NCBI GenBank assembly: GCA_013288465.1
Contig: JABDBT010000078.1
Coordinates: forward strand, 1-11,974
From: Bacteroidota bacterium
GTDB taxonomy: Bacteria; Bacteroidota; Bacteroidia; Sphingobacteriales; Sphingobacteriaceae
Reading direction: 5' to 3'
Length of the DNA: 11,974 nt
In this document: piece after piece, positions 1 through 6,053 of the stretch
Numbering within the stretch: the stretch's first letter is position 1
Layout: each line of letters begins with the position of its first letter
Program-made: the position numbers and the translations under genes
The notes under the pieces: generated by a model
What the model was told of the DNA's origin: nothing
The model's input: the letters and a program-made list of their open reading frames with translations, nothing else
Databases searched by the model: none

Positions 1-81
1 GCATCATTTGATCCACTATTTTTAGCTGATTTAAAAGAAATAAAAGATGACTTTGATGCTATTGATGGTGAAAGTTTATGA
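1..81 (+). CDS. Antitoxin of a MazF/PemK-type module, 3' end only
   Basis: The first 26 codons are open from the window edge and end at a TGA. The visible peptide is acidic and contains ADLKEIKDDFDAIDGESL. Its stop overlaps the start of the downstream toxin as ATGA, the usual arrangement for translational coupling in type II toxin-antitoxin operons. The role is inferred from that position: in this arrangement the upstream product normally binds and neutralises the MazF-type RNase and represses the operon. The DNA-binding N-terminus lies outside the window, so the fold class (ribbon-helix-helix or AbrB-like) cannot be read. A decayed relative of this same tail lies at 3611-3685. Confidence 0.7.
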   Translation, partial: ASFDPLFLADLKEIKDDFDAIDGESL

Positions 82-437
82 CTATTAAAAGATGGACAAT
101 TTATAGGGCTAATCTTGACCCAATAGTAGGCTCAGAACAAGGGAAATCAAGGCCAGTTTTAGTTATTAGCGAAGATGTTATAAATGATGCACTTAATATT
201 GTTAATGTGATTCCTATAACATCCAGAAAAGAAGGAAGAAGAATATATCCAAACGAAGCAGTAATATATGCTAATAGTCACGGATTAAGTAATGAATCAA
301 TAATTCTTTGTCACCAAATTAGAACCTTAGATAAGCAGAGATTATCTCATTATTATGGAAAAGTAGATTCACAAGAAAAGCAAGAAGAAATTATTGAAGC
401 ATTATGCTTTCAATTAGGAATTGCCTACGAAAACTAA
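78..437 (+). CDS. MazF/PemK-family toxin (type II TA endoribonuclease)
   Basis: The 119-residue protein has the length and motif order of the MazF/PemK/CcdB-like toxins. It carries an N-terminal RWTIYRANLDPIVGSEQGKS segment, then RPVLVIS (residues 26-32), IPITS (45-49) and ILCHQIRTLDKQRL (75-88). The Gly-Ser-Glu-Gln-Gly-Lys-Ser-Arg-Pro stretch (residues 18-26) is the family's conserved loop at the active site. Known members cleave single-stranded mRNA at short recognition sequences and are held inactive by the cognate antitoxin. The ATG overlaps the antitoxin stop by four bases, so both are probably translated from one message starting left of the window. The gene is markedly AT-rich compared with the ABC genes that follow, suggesting acquired DNA. 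It appears intact. Cleavage specificity cannot be predicted. Confidence 0.9.
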   Translation: MTIKRWTIYRANLDPIVGSEQGKSRPVLVISEDVINDALNIVNVIPITSRKEGRRIYPNEAVIYANSHGLSNESIILCHQIRTLDKQRLSHYYGKVDSQEKQEEIIEALCFQLGIAYEN

Positions 438-466
438 TAACGGCGATTCATAACTTCAAACTATAA

Positions 467-2149
467 TCACATATCCGCCATTTCAATATCATCCCAACTT
501 TGTTGTTTATAATGATGAAACATTAGCCAGGCACCCAGCATTGCCGGGATAATTAATATCCATATCAATGTTTCCCAATGTATTAAAAACCGGTGCCCAA
601 ACCCTATAGCTACTATAAAGCTCATTATCAGCAATGATGTTACCATCCGGCTACGGGCTTTTACTACTACCGGTTTTGAAAAAGGCAGGCCTTTTACCAT
701 AAATAAGGCCATTAACATACCATAAATAGTGCTAATGGTAAAGGCCAGTATGATATCGTTTATAGTTTGCGGGCCCCATATCAATACTATCGCAATGCTT
801 AAAACCAGGCAATACGGAAAGAAATAGAGAACGATGATAGCCTTATACATACCGGCTAAAATTTTTCCGGGCTTATCAACAGGCAGGGCATAGTAAACCC
901 ATGCCGATTTATATTTGCCCGAGTTTGATACATTTTGTAAAATGGACGATAACACAATTGTGGTGAGGTATATTAAAAGGATATAGTTCGCGCTATTTTG
1001 CAACCTTTCATATTTATCAGCAAGGGTTTGGCCCGTGCCATTTAACGCGAAATATAAAAAATATATAGGCACATAAGCAAAAGCCGGGAATGCCTTCATT
1101 TTAAATTCGCGGGTACGGGCGGCCAGTTTCCAGGTAATTTTAAAACCGGCGTTTTCAAGCGGGTCGGGCGCAAGCAGGTTAGCTATTTTATCCCTGAAAT
1201 CAGTTTTATATTGTTTATTAGCTACAGAATTGCTGCTGCCATCAGAAGTGGCAACCATAGCCAGCTTGCGGTTAAAGCCGGGTGCCAATACTTTTGCCAC
1301 AAACCAAATACCCGCTATCGGGAAAACAATACCCAAAACCGCCAGCAGCGCTATGAGTAAACTTGCCCTGCTTGCATGCAGCAATATTTCGTTAAGGCTG
1401 GCTATCCAAACCGGTGGCAACAGGTACACCCATTTATGCGCGAGGACGTTTGCATGTTGTAATACCGAAATACTAATTAAGCGCGGCACCAAATAATAAA
1501 CCGCGAAGATGATGATGGAAAACGCTATCTGGAAATAACTGATAATATCTTTAAAACGTTGCGCGCTTACCGATCTCATCAAAATAAAATAAACCAGGTT
1601 TACCAATAATACGCTTAAAAGCGTGGCTTCAATTATCTGTATAAAAAACAATGGTACTGCCCATAACCCCTCCGCAAAACCAACCATTATTATACCCGGT
1701 AAACCCTGTAACAGGGCAACTTTTGTTATATAGATGGTAATGTGCATAAAGCGCGATATGGCAAACGTGCGGTCATTAACCGGGCGTGGGGCTATAATAA
1801 ACTGGTCGCGTGTATCGATCAATACGGTAGTAAAATCTGATATGAGCGTTAACGCCATTAAAACCATGAATATGGAAAAATACACAACCTGGCCAACCAT
1901 GGGCATATTAAAAAGAAATAATACACTGCCAATAAGGCACCCCATAATTACCAAACCAATATTGCCCCATTTAGATTTACCGGCAGTTTTATTGGCCGTG
2001 CCCCTGCGGTTGCTAAACGCTGCCCTGGGCCGCCTCTCGTCCATCAACAACTTAACGCGCAAAATTTCATATAACTGCACGGTATCAACACCTGCCTTCT
2101 GCAACAGCGGACTGAAGTAACCAATAAATTTTAAAAAGATCTTATCCAT
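467..2149 (-). CDS. Large polytopic membrane protein, probable ABC transporter permease
   Basis: The 560-residue protein is mostly hydrophobic. Likely membrane segments are near residues 62-80, 86-111, 137-157, 163-190, 203-222, 262-284, 353-370, 387-404, 433-458, 463-485, 503-517 and 527-545, about twelve in all. A basic cytoplasmic stretch (36-61) precedes the first. The segment RDQFIIAPRPVNDRTFAISR (114-133) looks like a cytoplasmic loop that could contact the ATPase. The start lies 8 bases after the stop of the ABC ATPase gene on the same strand, so the two almost certainly form one operon and one transporter. The combination of an ATPase with an ABC-2-like permease points to export or membrane remodelling, but the substrate is not readable. 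The sequence resembles Bacteroidota proteins usually annotated only as hypothetical. The 3' end faces the MazF-type gene convergently across 29 bases with no clear terminator. Confidence 0.75.
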   Translation of the reverse strand: MDKIFLKFIGYFSPLLQKAGVDTVQLYEILRVKLLMDERRPRAAFSNRRGTANKTAGKSKWGNIGLVIMGCLIGSVLFLFNMPMVGQVVYFSIFMVLMALTLISDFTTVLIDTRDQFIIAPRPVNDRTFAISRFMHITIYITKVALLQGLPGIIMVGFAEGLWAVPLFFIQIIEATLLSVLLVNLVYFILMRSVSAQRFKDIISYFQIAFSIIIFAVYYLVPRLISISVLQHANVLAHKWVYLLPPVWIASLNEILLHASRASLLIALLAVLGIVFPIAGIWFVAKVLAPGFNRKLAMVATSDGSSNSVANKQYKTDFRDKIANLLAPDPLENAGFKITWKLAARTREFKMKAFPAFAYVPIYFLYFALNGTGQTLADKYERLQNSANYILLIYLTTIVLSSILQNVSNSGKYKSAWVYYALPVDKPGKILAGMYKAIIVLYFFPYCLVLSIAIVLIWGPQTINDIILAFTISTIYGMLMALFMVKGLPFSKPVVVKARSRMVTSLLIMSFIVAIGFGHRFLIHWETLIWILIIPAMLGAWLMFHHYKQQSWDDIEMADM

Positions 2150-2157
2150 AAACCAGG

Positions 2158-2931
2158 CTAATCAAACGCGTTAATAATGGCATCGGTTTCGCCGCCTGAT
2201 TCTTCCCTGCCGGTTAGTTTTGAAAATATCTGCTCAAGCGTATCACTATAGTTTTGTTTTAACGACTCGAATGTGCCATCAGCAATAATTTCGCCTTTAT
2301 TGATCAATAATATCCTGTCGGATACCTTTTCAACCACATCCATCATGTGCGAACAATAGAAGATAGTTTTACCCTCTTTTGATAACCGCATAATGAGTTC
2401 CTTCACCAGGATAACCGCGTTGGCATCAAGGCCGGATAACGGCTCATCAAGCACGATGATCTTAGGGTTATTGATAATACCGGCTATCAACAATACCTTT
2501 TGTTTCATCCCCTTTGAGAAGGTATCCATCCTGTCGTTGATATTGTTGTTAAGGCCAAAAGCGGTTAACAGTTTTACTATCCTGTCGCTAAGGATAGGGT
2601 CTTCCATACCATACAGCTTTCCAATAAAGTCAAGATACTCTAACGGGGTAAGCACGTCATATAATTCGGCATTTTCAGGCACATAGCCAATCAGTTTTTT
2701 TATTTCCAGTGGATTTTCGGTCATATTCATTCCGTCAACAATAACCTCTCCTTCAAAATCAGGAATTAAGCCGGTGAGTATTTTTACGGTTGTTGATTTG
2801 CCCGCACCGTTTGGCCCGATGTAACCGATAACCTGGCCGGGAAAAACATCGATGGAAAGATTTTTTAAAACCTGTTTGGTATCATAAAACTTAGAAAGGT
2901 TGCGGATCTGAATAATGGGAGTTTCGCTCAT
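2158..2931 (-). CDS. ABC transporter ATP-binding protein
   Basis: The 257-residue protein is a complete single ABC nucleotide-binding domain. Walker A is GPNGAGKST (residues 39-47). A Q-loop-like position carries Glu (VPENAELYD, 84-92) where Gln is canonical, as is common in this exporter class. The signature is FSKGMKQK (138-145) in place of LSGGQ. Walker B and the D-loop are IIVLDEPLSGLDA (158-170), and the switch His is at 195 (CSH). All catalytic parts are therefore present. The signature and Q-loop variants fit the ABC-2/drug and natrium exporter-type ATPases rather than importers. It is the promoter-proximal gene of a two-gene minus-strand operon with the membrane protein that starts 8 bases downstream. 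I saw only a weak -7-like sequence upstream, so its promoter is not assigned. Confidence 0.93.
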   Translation of the reverse strand: MSETPIIQIRNLSKFYDTKQVLKNLSIDVFPGQVIGYIGPNGAGKSTTVKILTGLIPDFEGEVIVDGMNMTENPLEIKKLIGYVPENAELYDVLTPLEYLDFIGKLYGMEDPILSDRIVKLLTAFGLNNNINDRMDTFSKGMKQKVLLIAGIINNPKIIVLDEPLSGLDANAVILVKELIMRLSKEGKTIFYCSHMMDVVEKVSDRILLINKGEIIADGTFESLKQNYSDTLEQIFSKLTGREESGGETDAIINAFD

Positions 2932-2994
2932 AGTTGCTTTGAAAAACTTGGGTTAAAATACAAATTTTTCTATAGCAGAAAGTAGGTTTAAAAT

Positions 2995-3333
2995 CTATTC
3001 GTTAATTTCTTTCAGCAGATCCTTTATCTCACTATCCGAAATGCTCTCTTGCTCAGATTTATCATAAACCGCTAATAGGTAAATAGTGCCTTCAAATTCA
3101 CTTAACAAAACTACATTAGTAATTACTCTGGCACCACCGCTCTTGCCTCTGTTTTTACTAGCTATTGTTATCCTGATCTTATAGCAGGAGTTACCGATAG
3201 GGATACCGGATTTTGGATTATCATTAAGTATTTCTCGAAGCTTAGATAGGTCGGACTTAAAGGATTTGTATTTTTTACTTAGTACTTTAACATCCTTATC
3301 AAAACTGGGGATGGTTTTTATTTTATAGTTCAT
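2995..3333 (-). CDS. RelE/ParE-superfamily toxin
   Basis: The 112-residue protein fits the RelE-like toxin group. An N-terminal helical region (PSFDKDVKVLSKKYKSFKSD) is followed by KIRITIASKNRGKSGGARVI (residues 48-67), a motif typical of this subgroup. IYLLAVYDKSEQESISDSEI (84-103) follows it. Members are small RNases that cut mRNA, usually on the ribosome, or related inhibitors. The start codon lies inside the 3' end of the antitoxin gene, with an 11-base overlap, so translation is likely coupled. The basic residues around Lys56-Arg66 are where RelE proteins place RNA-contacting residues; catalytic assignment is inference. It appears full length and intact. The exact target, and whether it acts on the ribosome, are unknown. 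Confidence 0.85.
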   Translation of the reverse strand: MNYKIKTIPSFDKDVKVLSKKYKSFKSDLSKLREILNDNPKSGIPIGNSCYKIRITIASKNRGKSGGARVITNVVLLSEFEGTIYLLAVYDKSEQESISDSEIKDLLKEINE

Positions 3334-3526
3334 TCAGTAAATCGTCAAAGTCTCTTGCTTCAATTTTACCCGCTTTAACGTCATTTAATTCATCAATAGC
3401 AGTTTTTAGTTTTTTTAATAAAGGCTTACTACTGTCAACCTTTTTTACAGTAACCCCTAATTCTTTCAACAATATACGTACTGCCTTTTCCTTTTTGTCA
3501 GGTATGCTTATCTGTAAAACAGTCAT
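3323..3526 (-). CDS. Small antitoxin partner of the RelE-type toxin
   Basis: This 67-residue protein begins MTVLQISIPDKKEK and is rich in Lys, Glu and Asp. A short beta-like N-terminus is followed by amphipathic helices (KAVRILLKELGVTV, then SKPLLKKLKTAIDELNDVKAG). The ATG at 3526 is preferred to an upstream in-frame TTG at 3547, because that TTG is part of a perfect -7 promoter element and AAGAGGG precedes the ATG at a suitable distance. The gene overlaps the toxin gene by 11 bases and comes first, the standard type II order. Function is inferred from that pairing. The family resembles small Bacteroidota proteins of the DUF2683 kind, with low certainty. It lacks an obvious helix-turn-helix, so autorepression would need another mode. 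Confidence 0.75.
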   Translation of the reverse strand: MTVLQISIPDKKEKAVRILLKELGVTVKKVDSSKPLLKKLKTAIDELNDVKAGKIEARDFDDLLNEL

Positions 3527-3544
3527 TTTATTCCCTCTTTTATA

Positions 3545-3552
3545 CAAATATA
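3545..3552 (-). promoter_or_regulatory. Bacteroidota -7 promoter element for the RelE-type TA pair
   Basis: The minus strand reads TATATTTG, an exact match to TAnnTTTG. The antitoxin ATG lies 18 bases further, giving a leader of only about a dozen bases that contains AAGAGGG. No good TTG was found at the -33 distance, so the promoter may be weak or need help. Confidence 0.6.
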
Positions 3553-3610
3553 ATTAAAAAGATGGGTTAAAAATTAAATTAAAGGCCCTGAAATGGTATC
3601 TATGAAGTAT

Positions 3611-3685
3611 GCATTCTGTGACCCAGTTTTTGGGCTGATTTAAAAGACATATAGGATGACCTTGATGCCAACTGAAAATTTATAA
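3611..3685 (+). pseudogene. Decayed remnant of a MazF-module antitoxin gene (3' tail)
   Basis: This stretch aligns with bases 1-81, the antitoxin tail at the window start. The core 3634-3669 matches bases 25-60 at 31 of 36 positions without gaps. Outside the core there is a one-base deletion before 3634 and a deletion of about four bases after 3669. Read with the frameshift repaired it gives DPVF, then ADLKDI, a TAG stop, and DDLDA, parallel to DPLFLADLKEIKDDFDA. A single-base frameshift plus an in-frame stop mean it cannot be functional. Similarity stops where the toxin gene would begin; the sequence there instead belongs to the end of the opposite-strand membrane protein gene. No toxin remnant is visible. 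Confidence 0.75.
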
Positions 3686-3988
3686 AGCTGTTTGATTTAA
3701 CCGGGATACTAAATATCCGATAATACCAATTACAGATACCGCAACAAAATTTATAAATATACCACCGATTAAAATTGCTGCTATACCTGTTCCACATCTT
3801 ATCCCCCCAGGAGAGATTGGAATATGTTTAGCAACTGTACTTGCTGCAACAAATGAAAAAACAATCCCCAAAACAAACATTATAAGTGTTATAATTCCCC
3901 TGGGGATAGAAATTTTATTCATTCCTTTTAATATTAATAATACAACTTGCAAAGTGGGAGCAGCAAAAATTAATAAAACAAGTATCAT
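3680..3988 (-). CDS. Small three-helix membrane protein, unknown function
   Basis: The 102-residue protein is almost entirely hydrophobic. Likely membrane segments are near residues 2-20, 31-53 and 68-94, separated by short loops containing KGMNKISIPRG and AKHIPISPGGIRCGTG. I do not recognise the family. It has no signal peptidase motif and no catalytic residues I can name. The ATG at 3988 is the first in frame and gives a membrane-type N-terminus. The last codons overlap the antitoxin remnant on the other strand, so its 3' end sits on a junction. It is AT-rich like the TA genes to its left and may be accessory DNA. Its promoter is not evident: TACCTTTT at about 4038-4045 on its strand is a one-off match to TAnnTTTG. 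Confidence 0.6.
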   Translation of the reverse strand: MILVLLIFAAPTLQVVLLILKGMNKISIPRGIITLIMFVLGIVFSFVAASTVAKHIPISPGGIRCGTGIAAILIGGIFINFVAVSVIGIIGYLVSRLNQTAL

Positions 3989-4081
3989 AATGCTTAGGCT
4001 TTTAGTTGTGTTTAATTAATACCTATTGTATCTAAAAGGTAACCTAATAAAACTTGAATAGGGATTTGTGTATAACTAATC

Positions 4082-4119
4082 TAATGTTAAAACATTAAAA
4101 TAATATTAATGTCACATTG
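4082..4119. repeat. Two inverted repeats sharing the AATGT/ACATT half-site upstream of thioredoxin
   Basis: TAATGTT-AA-AACATTA (4082-4097) is a perfect 7-bp inverted repeat, and AATGT-C-ACATT (4108-4118) is a second, shorter one with the same half-site. Their centres are about 24 bases apart and both lie upstream of the -33 region of the thioredoxin promoter, where a regulator could bind. The DNA is AT-rich, so chance is possible. Confidence 0.35.
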
Positions 4120-4131
4120 TCATAAGTACAC

Positions 4132-4163
4132 TTGTGGCAAGCAATTTGAATAGTATATATTTG
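4132..4163 (+). promoter_or_regulatory. Thioredoxin promoter (TTG-N21-TATATTTG)
   Basis: TTG at 4132-4134 and TATATTTG at 4156-4163 are separated by 21 bases, matching the Bacteroidota housekeeping sigma pattern. The ATG is 25 bases beyond the -7 element. The -7 element is embedded in the 16-bp perfect palindrome ATATTTGTACAAATAT (4157-4172), which could be an operator covering the transcription start. Confidence 0.75.
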
Positions 4164-4188
4164 TACAAATATTAAAAAAACAGAAATC

Positions 4189-4509
4189 ATGGCTTTAGAA
4201 ATAACTGATGCAAACTTTGAAGAATTGGTACTTAAATCAGACAAACCGGTATTGGTTGACTTTTGGGCAGAATGGTGTGGCCCATGTAGGATGGTTGGTC
4301 CGGTTGTAGAAGAAATTGCTAAGGAATATGAAGGCAAAGCTGTTGTAGGCAAAGTAAACGTTGATAACAACCCGGGTATATCTATGAAGTTTGGTATCCG
4401 CAATATCCCTGCATTATTATTTTTTAAAAACGGGGAAATTGTTGACAAACAAATAGGCGCTGTACCTAAATCTGTATTAGCAGATAAATTGAGCAAACAA
4501 TTAGCATAA
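4189..4509 (+). CDS. trxA: Thioredoxin
   Basis: The 106-residue protein is a complete classical thioredoxin without a signal peptide, hence cytoplasmic. It has the DFWAEWCGPC segment with the redox pair Cys30/Cys33, the buried Asp24, and the cis-proline Pro74 in the RNIPA segment. Length and motif spacing match E. coli-type TrxA. It reduces disulfides in ribonucleotide reductase, peroxiredoxins and methionine sulfoxide reductases, and is itself recharged by thioredoxin reductase, which is not in this window. It is monocistronic, with its own promoter and a strong terminator 20 bases after the stop. The neighbouring genes show no functional link. Confidence 0.97.
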   Translation: MALEITDANFEELVLKSDKPVLVDFWAEWCGPCRMVGPVVEEIAKEYEGKAVVGKVNVDNNPGISMKFGIRNIPALLFFKNGEIVDKQIGAVPKSVLADKLSKQLA

Positions 4510-4528
4510 CTCCATAATTAACAGTATT

Positions 4529-4562
4529 AAAAAGCGCTTCGGTTTACCGGGGCGCTTTTTTT
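4529..4562. terminator. Bidirectional rho-independent terminator between trxA and the GyrI-like gene
   Basis: AAAAAGCGCTTCGG (4529-4542) pairs with CCGGGGCGCTTTTT (4547-4560) around a TTTA loop. This makes a 14-bp stem with two G-U pairs and a T tract continuing to 4562. The complementary A tract on the left gives a T tract on the minus strand, so it can stop transcription from both sides. The minus-strand gene ends at 4561, so its stop codon lies inside the element. Confidence 0.9.
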
Positions 4563-4971
4563 ATGCGTGCTGCACCATGGCCAGCATGGTATCTGCCGAG
4601 GTATAATCCTCCAAACAAATGGTTTGTTCCTTCACATTGGGCTGTTTCATTAACTCATCAAAAATACCGGGTATCTGTGCCAGGTTTTCCAGCCATTTAT
4701 TTAAAGTAGCATAAAGATATTTCCCTTTTGGTATTGTATAGATTGGCAGGCCCAATGTAGTCGCTTCACCCTCGAAATTTTCCTTTGCACAGGCGCGGTA
4801 TATGAGCTTATCGCCATCACATAGGGTAATGCCGTAAATATGATGGTCGCGCTTATTGCCCAGCAAATTATCCAGTTTATTAAAACTTTCGGTTATGCCT
4901 TGAGGGAAGCTTTCAGCCTGTACATAAAATACCAAAATATTTTCGGTTAGTTCATTTTCTTTTATTTCCAT
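4561..4971 (-). CDS. GyrI-like / effector-binding domain protein
   Basis: With the ATG at 4971 the protein has 136 residues. An in-frame TTG at 5076 would add 35 residues, but that TTG is part of the -7 promoter element and the added residues are encoded by a repeat array, so I reject it. The pattern HHIYGITLCDGDKLIYRACA, then LPIYTIPKGKYLYATLNKW, and an acidic C-terminal segment resemble the GyrI-like small-molecule-binding fold. That fold is found in AraC/MerR-type activators and as stand-alone proteins. No DNA-binding domain is attached. It may bind a hydrophobic ligand or inhibit a partner; this is inference from fold resemblance. It is monocistronic and ends in the shared terminator. Its leader of roughly 95 bases contains the facing heptad repeats. 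Confidence 0.55.
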   Translation of the reverse strand: MEIKENELTENILVFYVQAESFPQGITESFNKLDNLLGNKRDHHIYGITLCDGDKLIYRACAKENFEGEATTLGLPIYTIPKGKYLYATLNKWLENLAQIPGIFDELMKQPNVKEQTICLEDYTSADTMLAMVQHA

Positions 4972-5009
4972 AATAAGCAGGCGGGTAAGCGAGTTATAGT
5001 TGGTAGAGT

Positions 5010-5071
5010 CAAGAGCCAAGATACAAGAATCAAGAGAAATAAATCCTGGCTCTTGATTCTTGTTTCTCTCA
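5010..5071. repeat. Facing arrays of 7-bp units (TCTTGNN), inverted repeat
   Basis: On the plus strand CAAGA starts at 5010, 5017, 5024 and 5031, exactly every 7 bases. After a 6-base gap the complementary array follows: TCCTGGC (5044), TCTTGAT (5051), TCTTGTT (5058) and a degenerate TCTCTCA (5065). The two arms contain a perfect 14-bp inverted repeat, ACAAGAATCAAGAG (5023-5036) and CTCTTGATTCTTGT (5050-5063). The element lies in the leader of the GyrI-like gene and just upstream of the DUF58 gene, so it would form a stable hairpin in the minus-strand transcript. No T tract follows on either side, so it is not a simple terminator. Confidence 0.85.
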
Positions 5072-5073
5072 AT

Positions 5074-5105
5074 CAAATATAAATAATGTTTTATTTGTCC
5101 GCAAA
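5074..5105 (-). promoter_or_regulatory. Promoter of the GyrI-like gene (TTTG-N20-TATATTTG)
   Basis: On the minus strand TTTG (5105-5102) and TATATTTG (5081-5074) are separated by exactly 20 bases, a full match to the Bacteroidota consensus. Transcription would start near 5068, so the leader runs through the heptad arrays before reaching the ATG at 4971. The -33 box lies inside a small perfect hairpin (TCCGC-AAAA-GCGGA, 5098-5111) and close to the divergent DUF58 start. Confidence 0.75.
5090..5097 (+). promoter_or_regulatory. Possible -7 element for the DUF58 gene
   Basis: TTTATTTG differs from TAnnTTTG at one fixed position and lies 33 bases before the ATG at 5130. No TTG is at the expected -33 distance. 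It overlaps the divergent promoter spacer, so the two promoters could interfere. Confidence 0.3.
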
Positions 5106-5129
5106 AGCGGATTGTTATACATTAGTAAT

Positions 5130-6050
5130 ATGCTTAAATTAAATGACGATCAGCAAATAAGGCAGTTAGGCAACCTGGAGTTATTAGCGCGGCAGGTTGT
5201 TGAGGGTTTTATCACCGGTTTGCATCAAAGCCCGTTTCACGGGTTTTCGGTCGAGTTTGCCGAACATCGTTTATACAACAATGGCGAATCGATAAAAAAC
5301 ATCGACTGGAAACTACTGGCCCGTACCGATAAGCTGTTTGTTAAGCAATTTGAAGAGGAAACCAATCTGCGCTGCCACCTGTTGCTGGATACTTCATCTT
5401 CCATGAATTTCCCCGATAAAGGGGTAAATAAGCTGCAATACTCTATTTATGCCATTGCTTCGCTCATGTACTTGTTTAAAAAGCAGCGGGACGCATTTGG
5501 GCTATGCCTTTTTTCGGATAAAATAGACTGGATAAGCGGTGTAAAATCAACTTCTACGCACTTGTTTTATTTATATGCCGAGCTGGAAAAGATGTACCGG
5601 AACCCTAAAGCAAACACCAGTACCAACATTACCGATGTATTGCACCATATTGCCCAGGAAGTTCACCAGCGGTCGATGATCATTATTTTTAGCGATATGC
5701 TCGAAAATAACATGAACCCCGAAAAACTAAACGCGTTGTTCGCCGCCATTCAGCATTTAAAATATAATAAGCACGAGGTAATTATTTTTAATGTTAATGA
5801 TAAGCATAAAGAGTTTGAGCTGGGTTTTGATAACCGCCCGCATCATTTTATTGATATGGAAAGCGGCGACGAAGTTAAAGTACATCCCGGTAAAATACGC
5901 GACGCTTACCGCACATCCCTGGCCCAATACCGTCACGAACTGGAGTTAAAATGCGCCCAATACCGTATCGATATTGTTGACGCTTATATACAGGAAGGCT
6001 ACAATAACCTGCTAAAAACTTACCTTATTAAAAGGAATAAAATGATATAG
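5130..6050 (+). CDS. DUF58 domain protein (von Willebrand A-like)
   Basis: The 306-residue protein carries the DUF58 hallmark LYNNGESIKNIDWKLLARTD (residues 48-67). A vWA-like fold follows, with a metal-site motif DTSSS at Asp87-Ser91 and a later FSDM at residues 187-190 including Asp189. Family members usually stand beside a MoxR-type AAA+ ATPase and Bat proteins, and are thought to take part in metal-dependent assembly or stress tolerance at the cell envelope. No MoxR gene is visible here, so it acts alone or with a distant partner. The ATG at 5130 is chosen over a TTG at 5112, since the DUF58 N-terminus normally begins shortly before LGNLELLARQVVEG. The gene has no membrane segment, unlike longer DUF58 proteins. 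It is bracketed by the heptad and nonamer repeat elements. Confidence 0.88.
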   Translation: MLKLNDDQQIRQLGNLELLARQVVEGFITGLHQSPFHGFSVEFAEHRLYNNGESIKNIDWKLLARTDKLFVKQFEEETNLRCHLLLDTSSSMNFPDKGVNKLQYSIYAIASLMYLFKKQRDAFGLCLFSDKIDWISGVKSTSTHLFYLYAELEKMYRNPKANTSTNITDVLHHIAQEVHQRSMIIIFSDMLENNMNPEKLNALFAAIQHLKYNKHEVIIFNVNDKHKEFELGFDNRPHHFIDMESGDEVKVHPGKIRDAYRTSLAQYRHELELKCAQYRIDIVDAYIQEGYNNLLKTYLIKRNKMI

Positions 6051-6053
6051 GTG

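Noticed and set aside
1230..2120. Plus-strand open frames inside the permease gene
   Set aside because: They are shadows of a long hydrophobic coding region on the other strand.
3527..3547. TTG start of the RelE partner antitoxin
   Set aside because: The TTG belongs to the TATATTTG promoter element; the ATG at 3526 has a purine-rich site before it.
3600..3797. Minus-strand open frame of 65 codons
   Set aside because: It overlaps the membrane protein in another frame and crosses the antitoxin remnant; the Trp, Tyr and Cys-rich product is not protein-like.
4095..4496. Minus-strand open frame of 133 codons
   Set aside because: It is antisense to thioredoxin, which is certain.
4972..5076. N-terminal extension of the GyrI-like protein from a TTG start
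   Set aside because: The TTG is part of the -7 promoter element and the extra residues are encoded by the heptad arrays.
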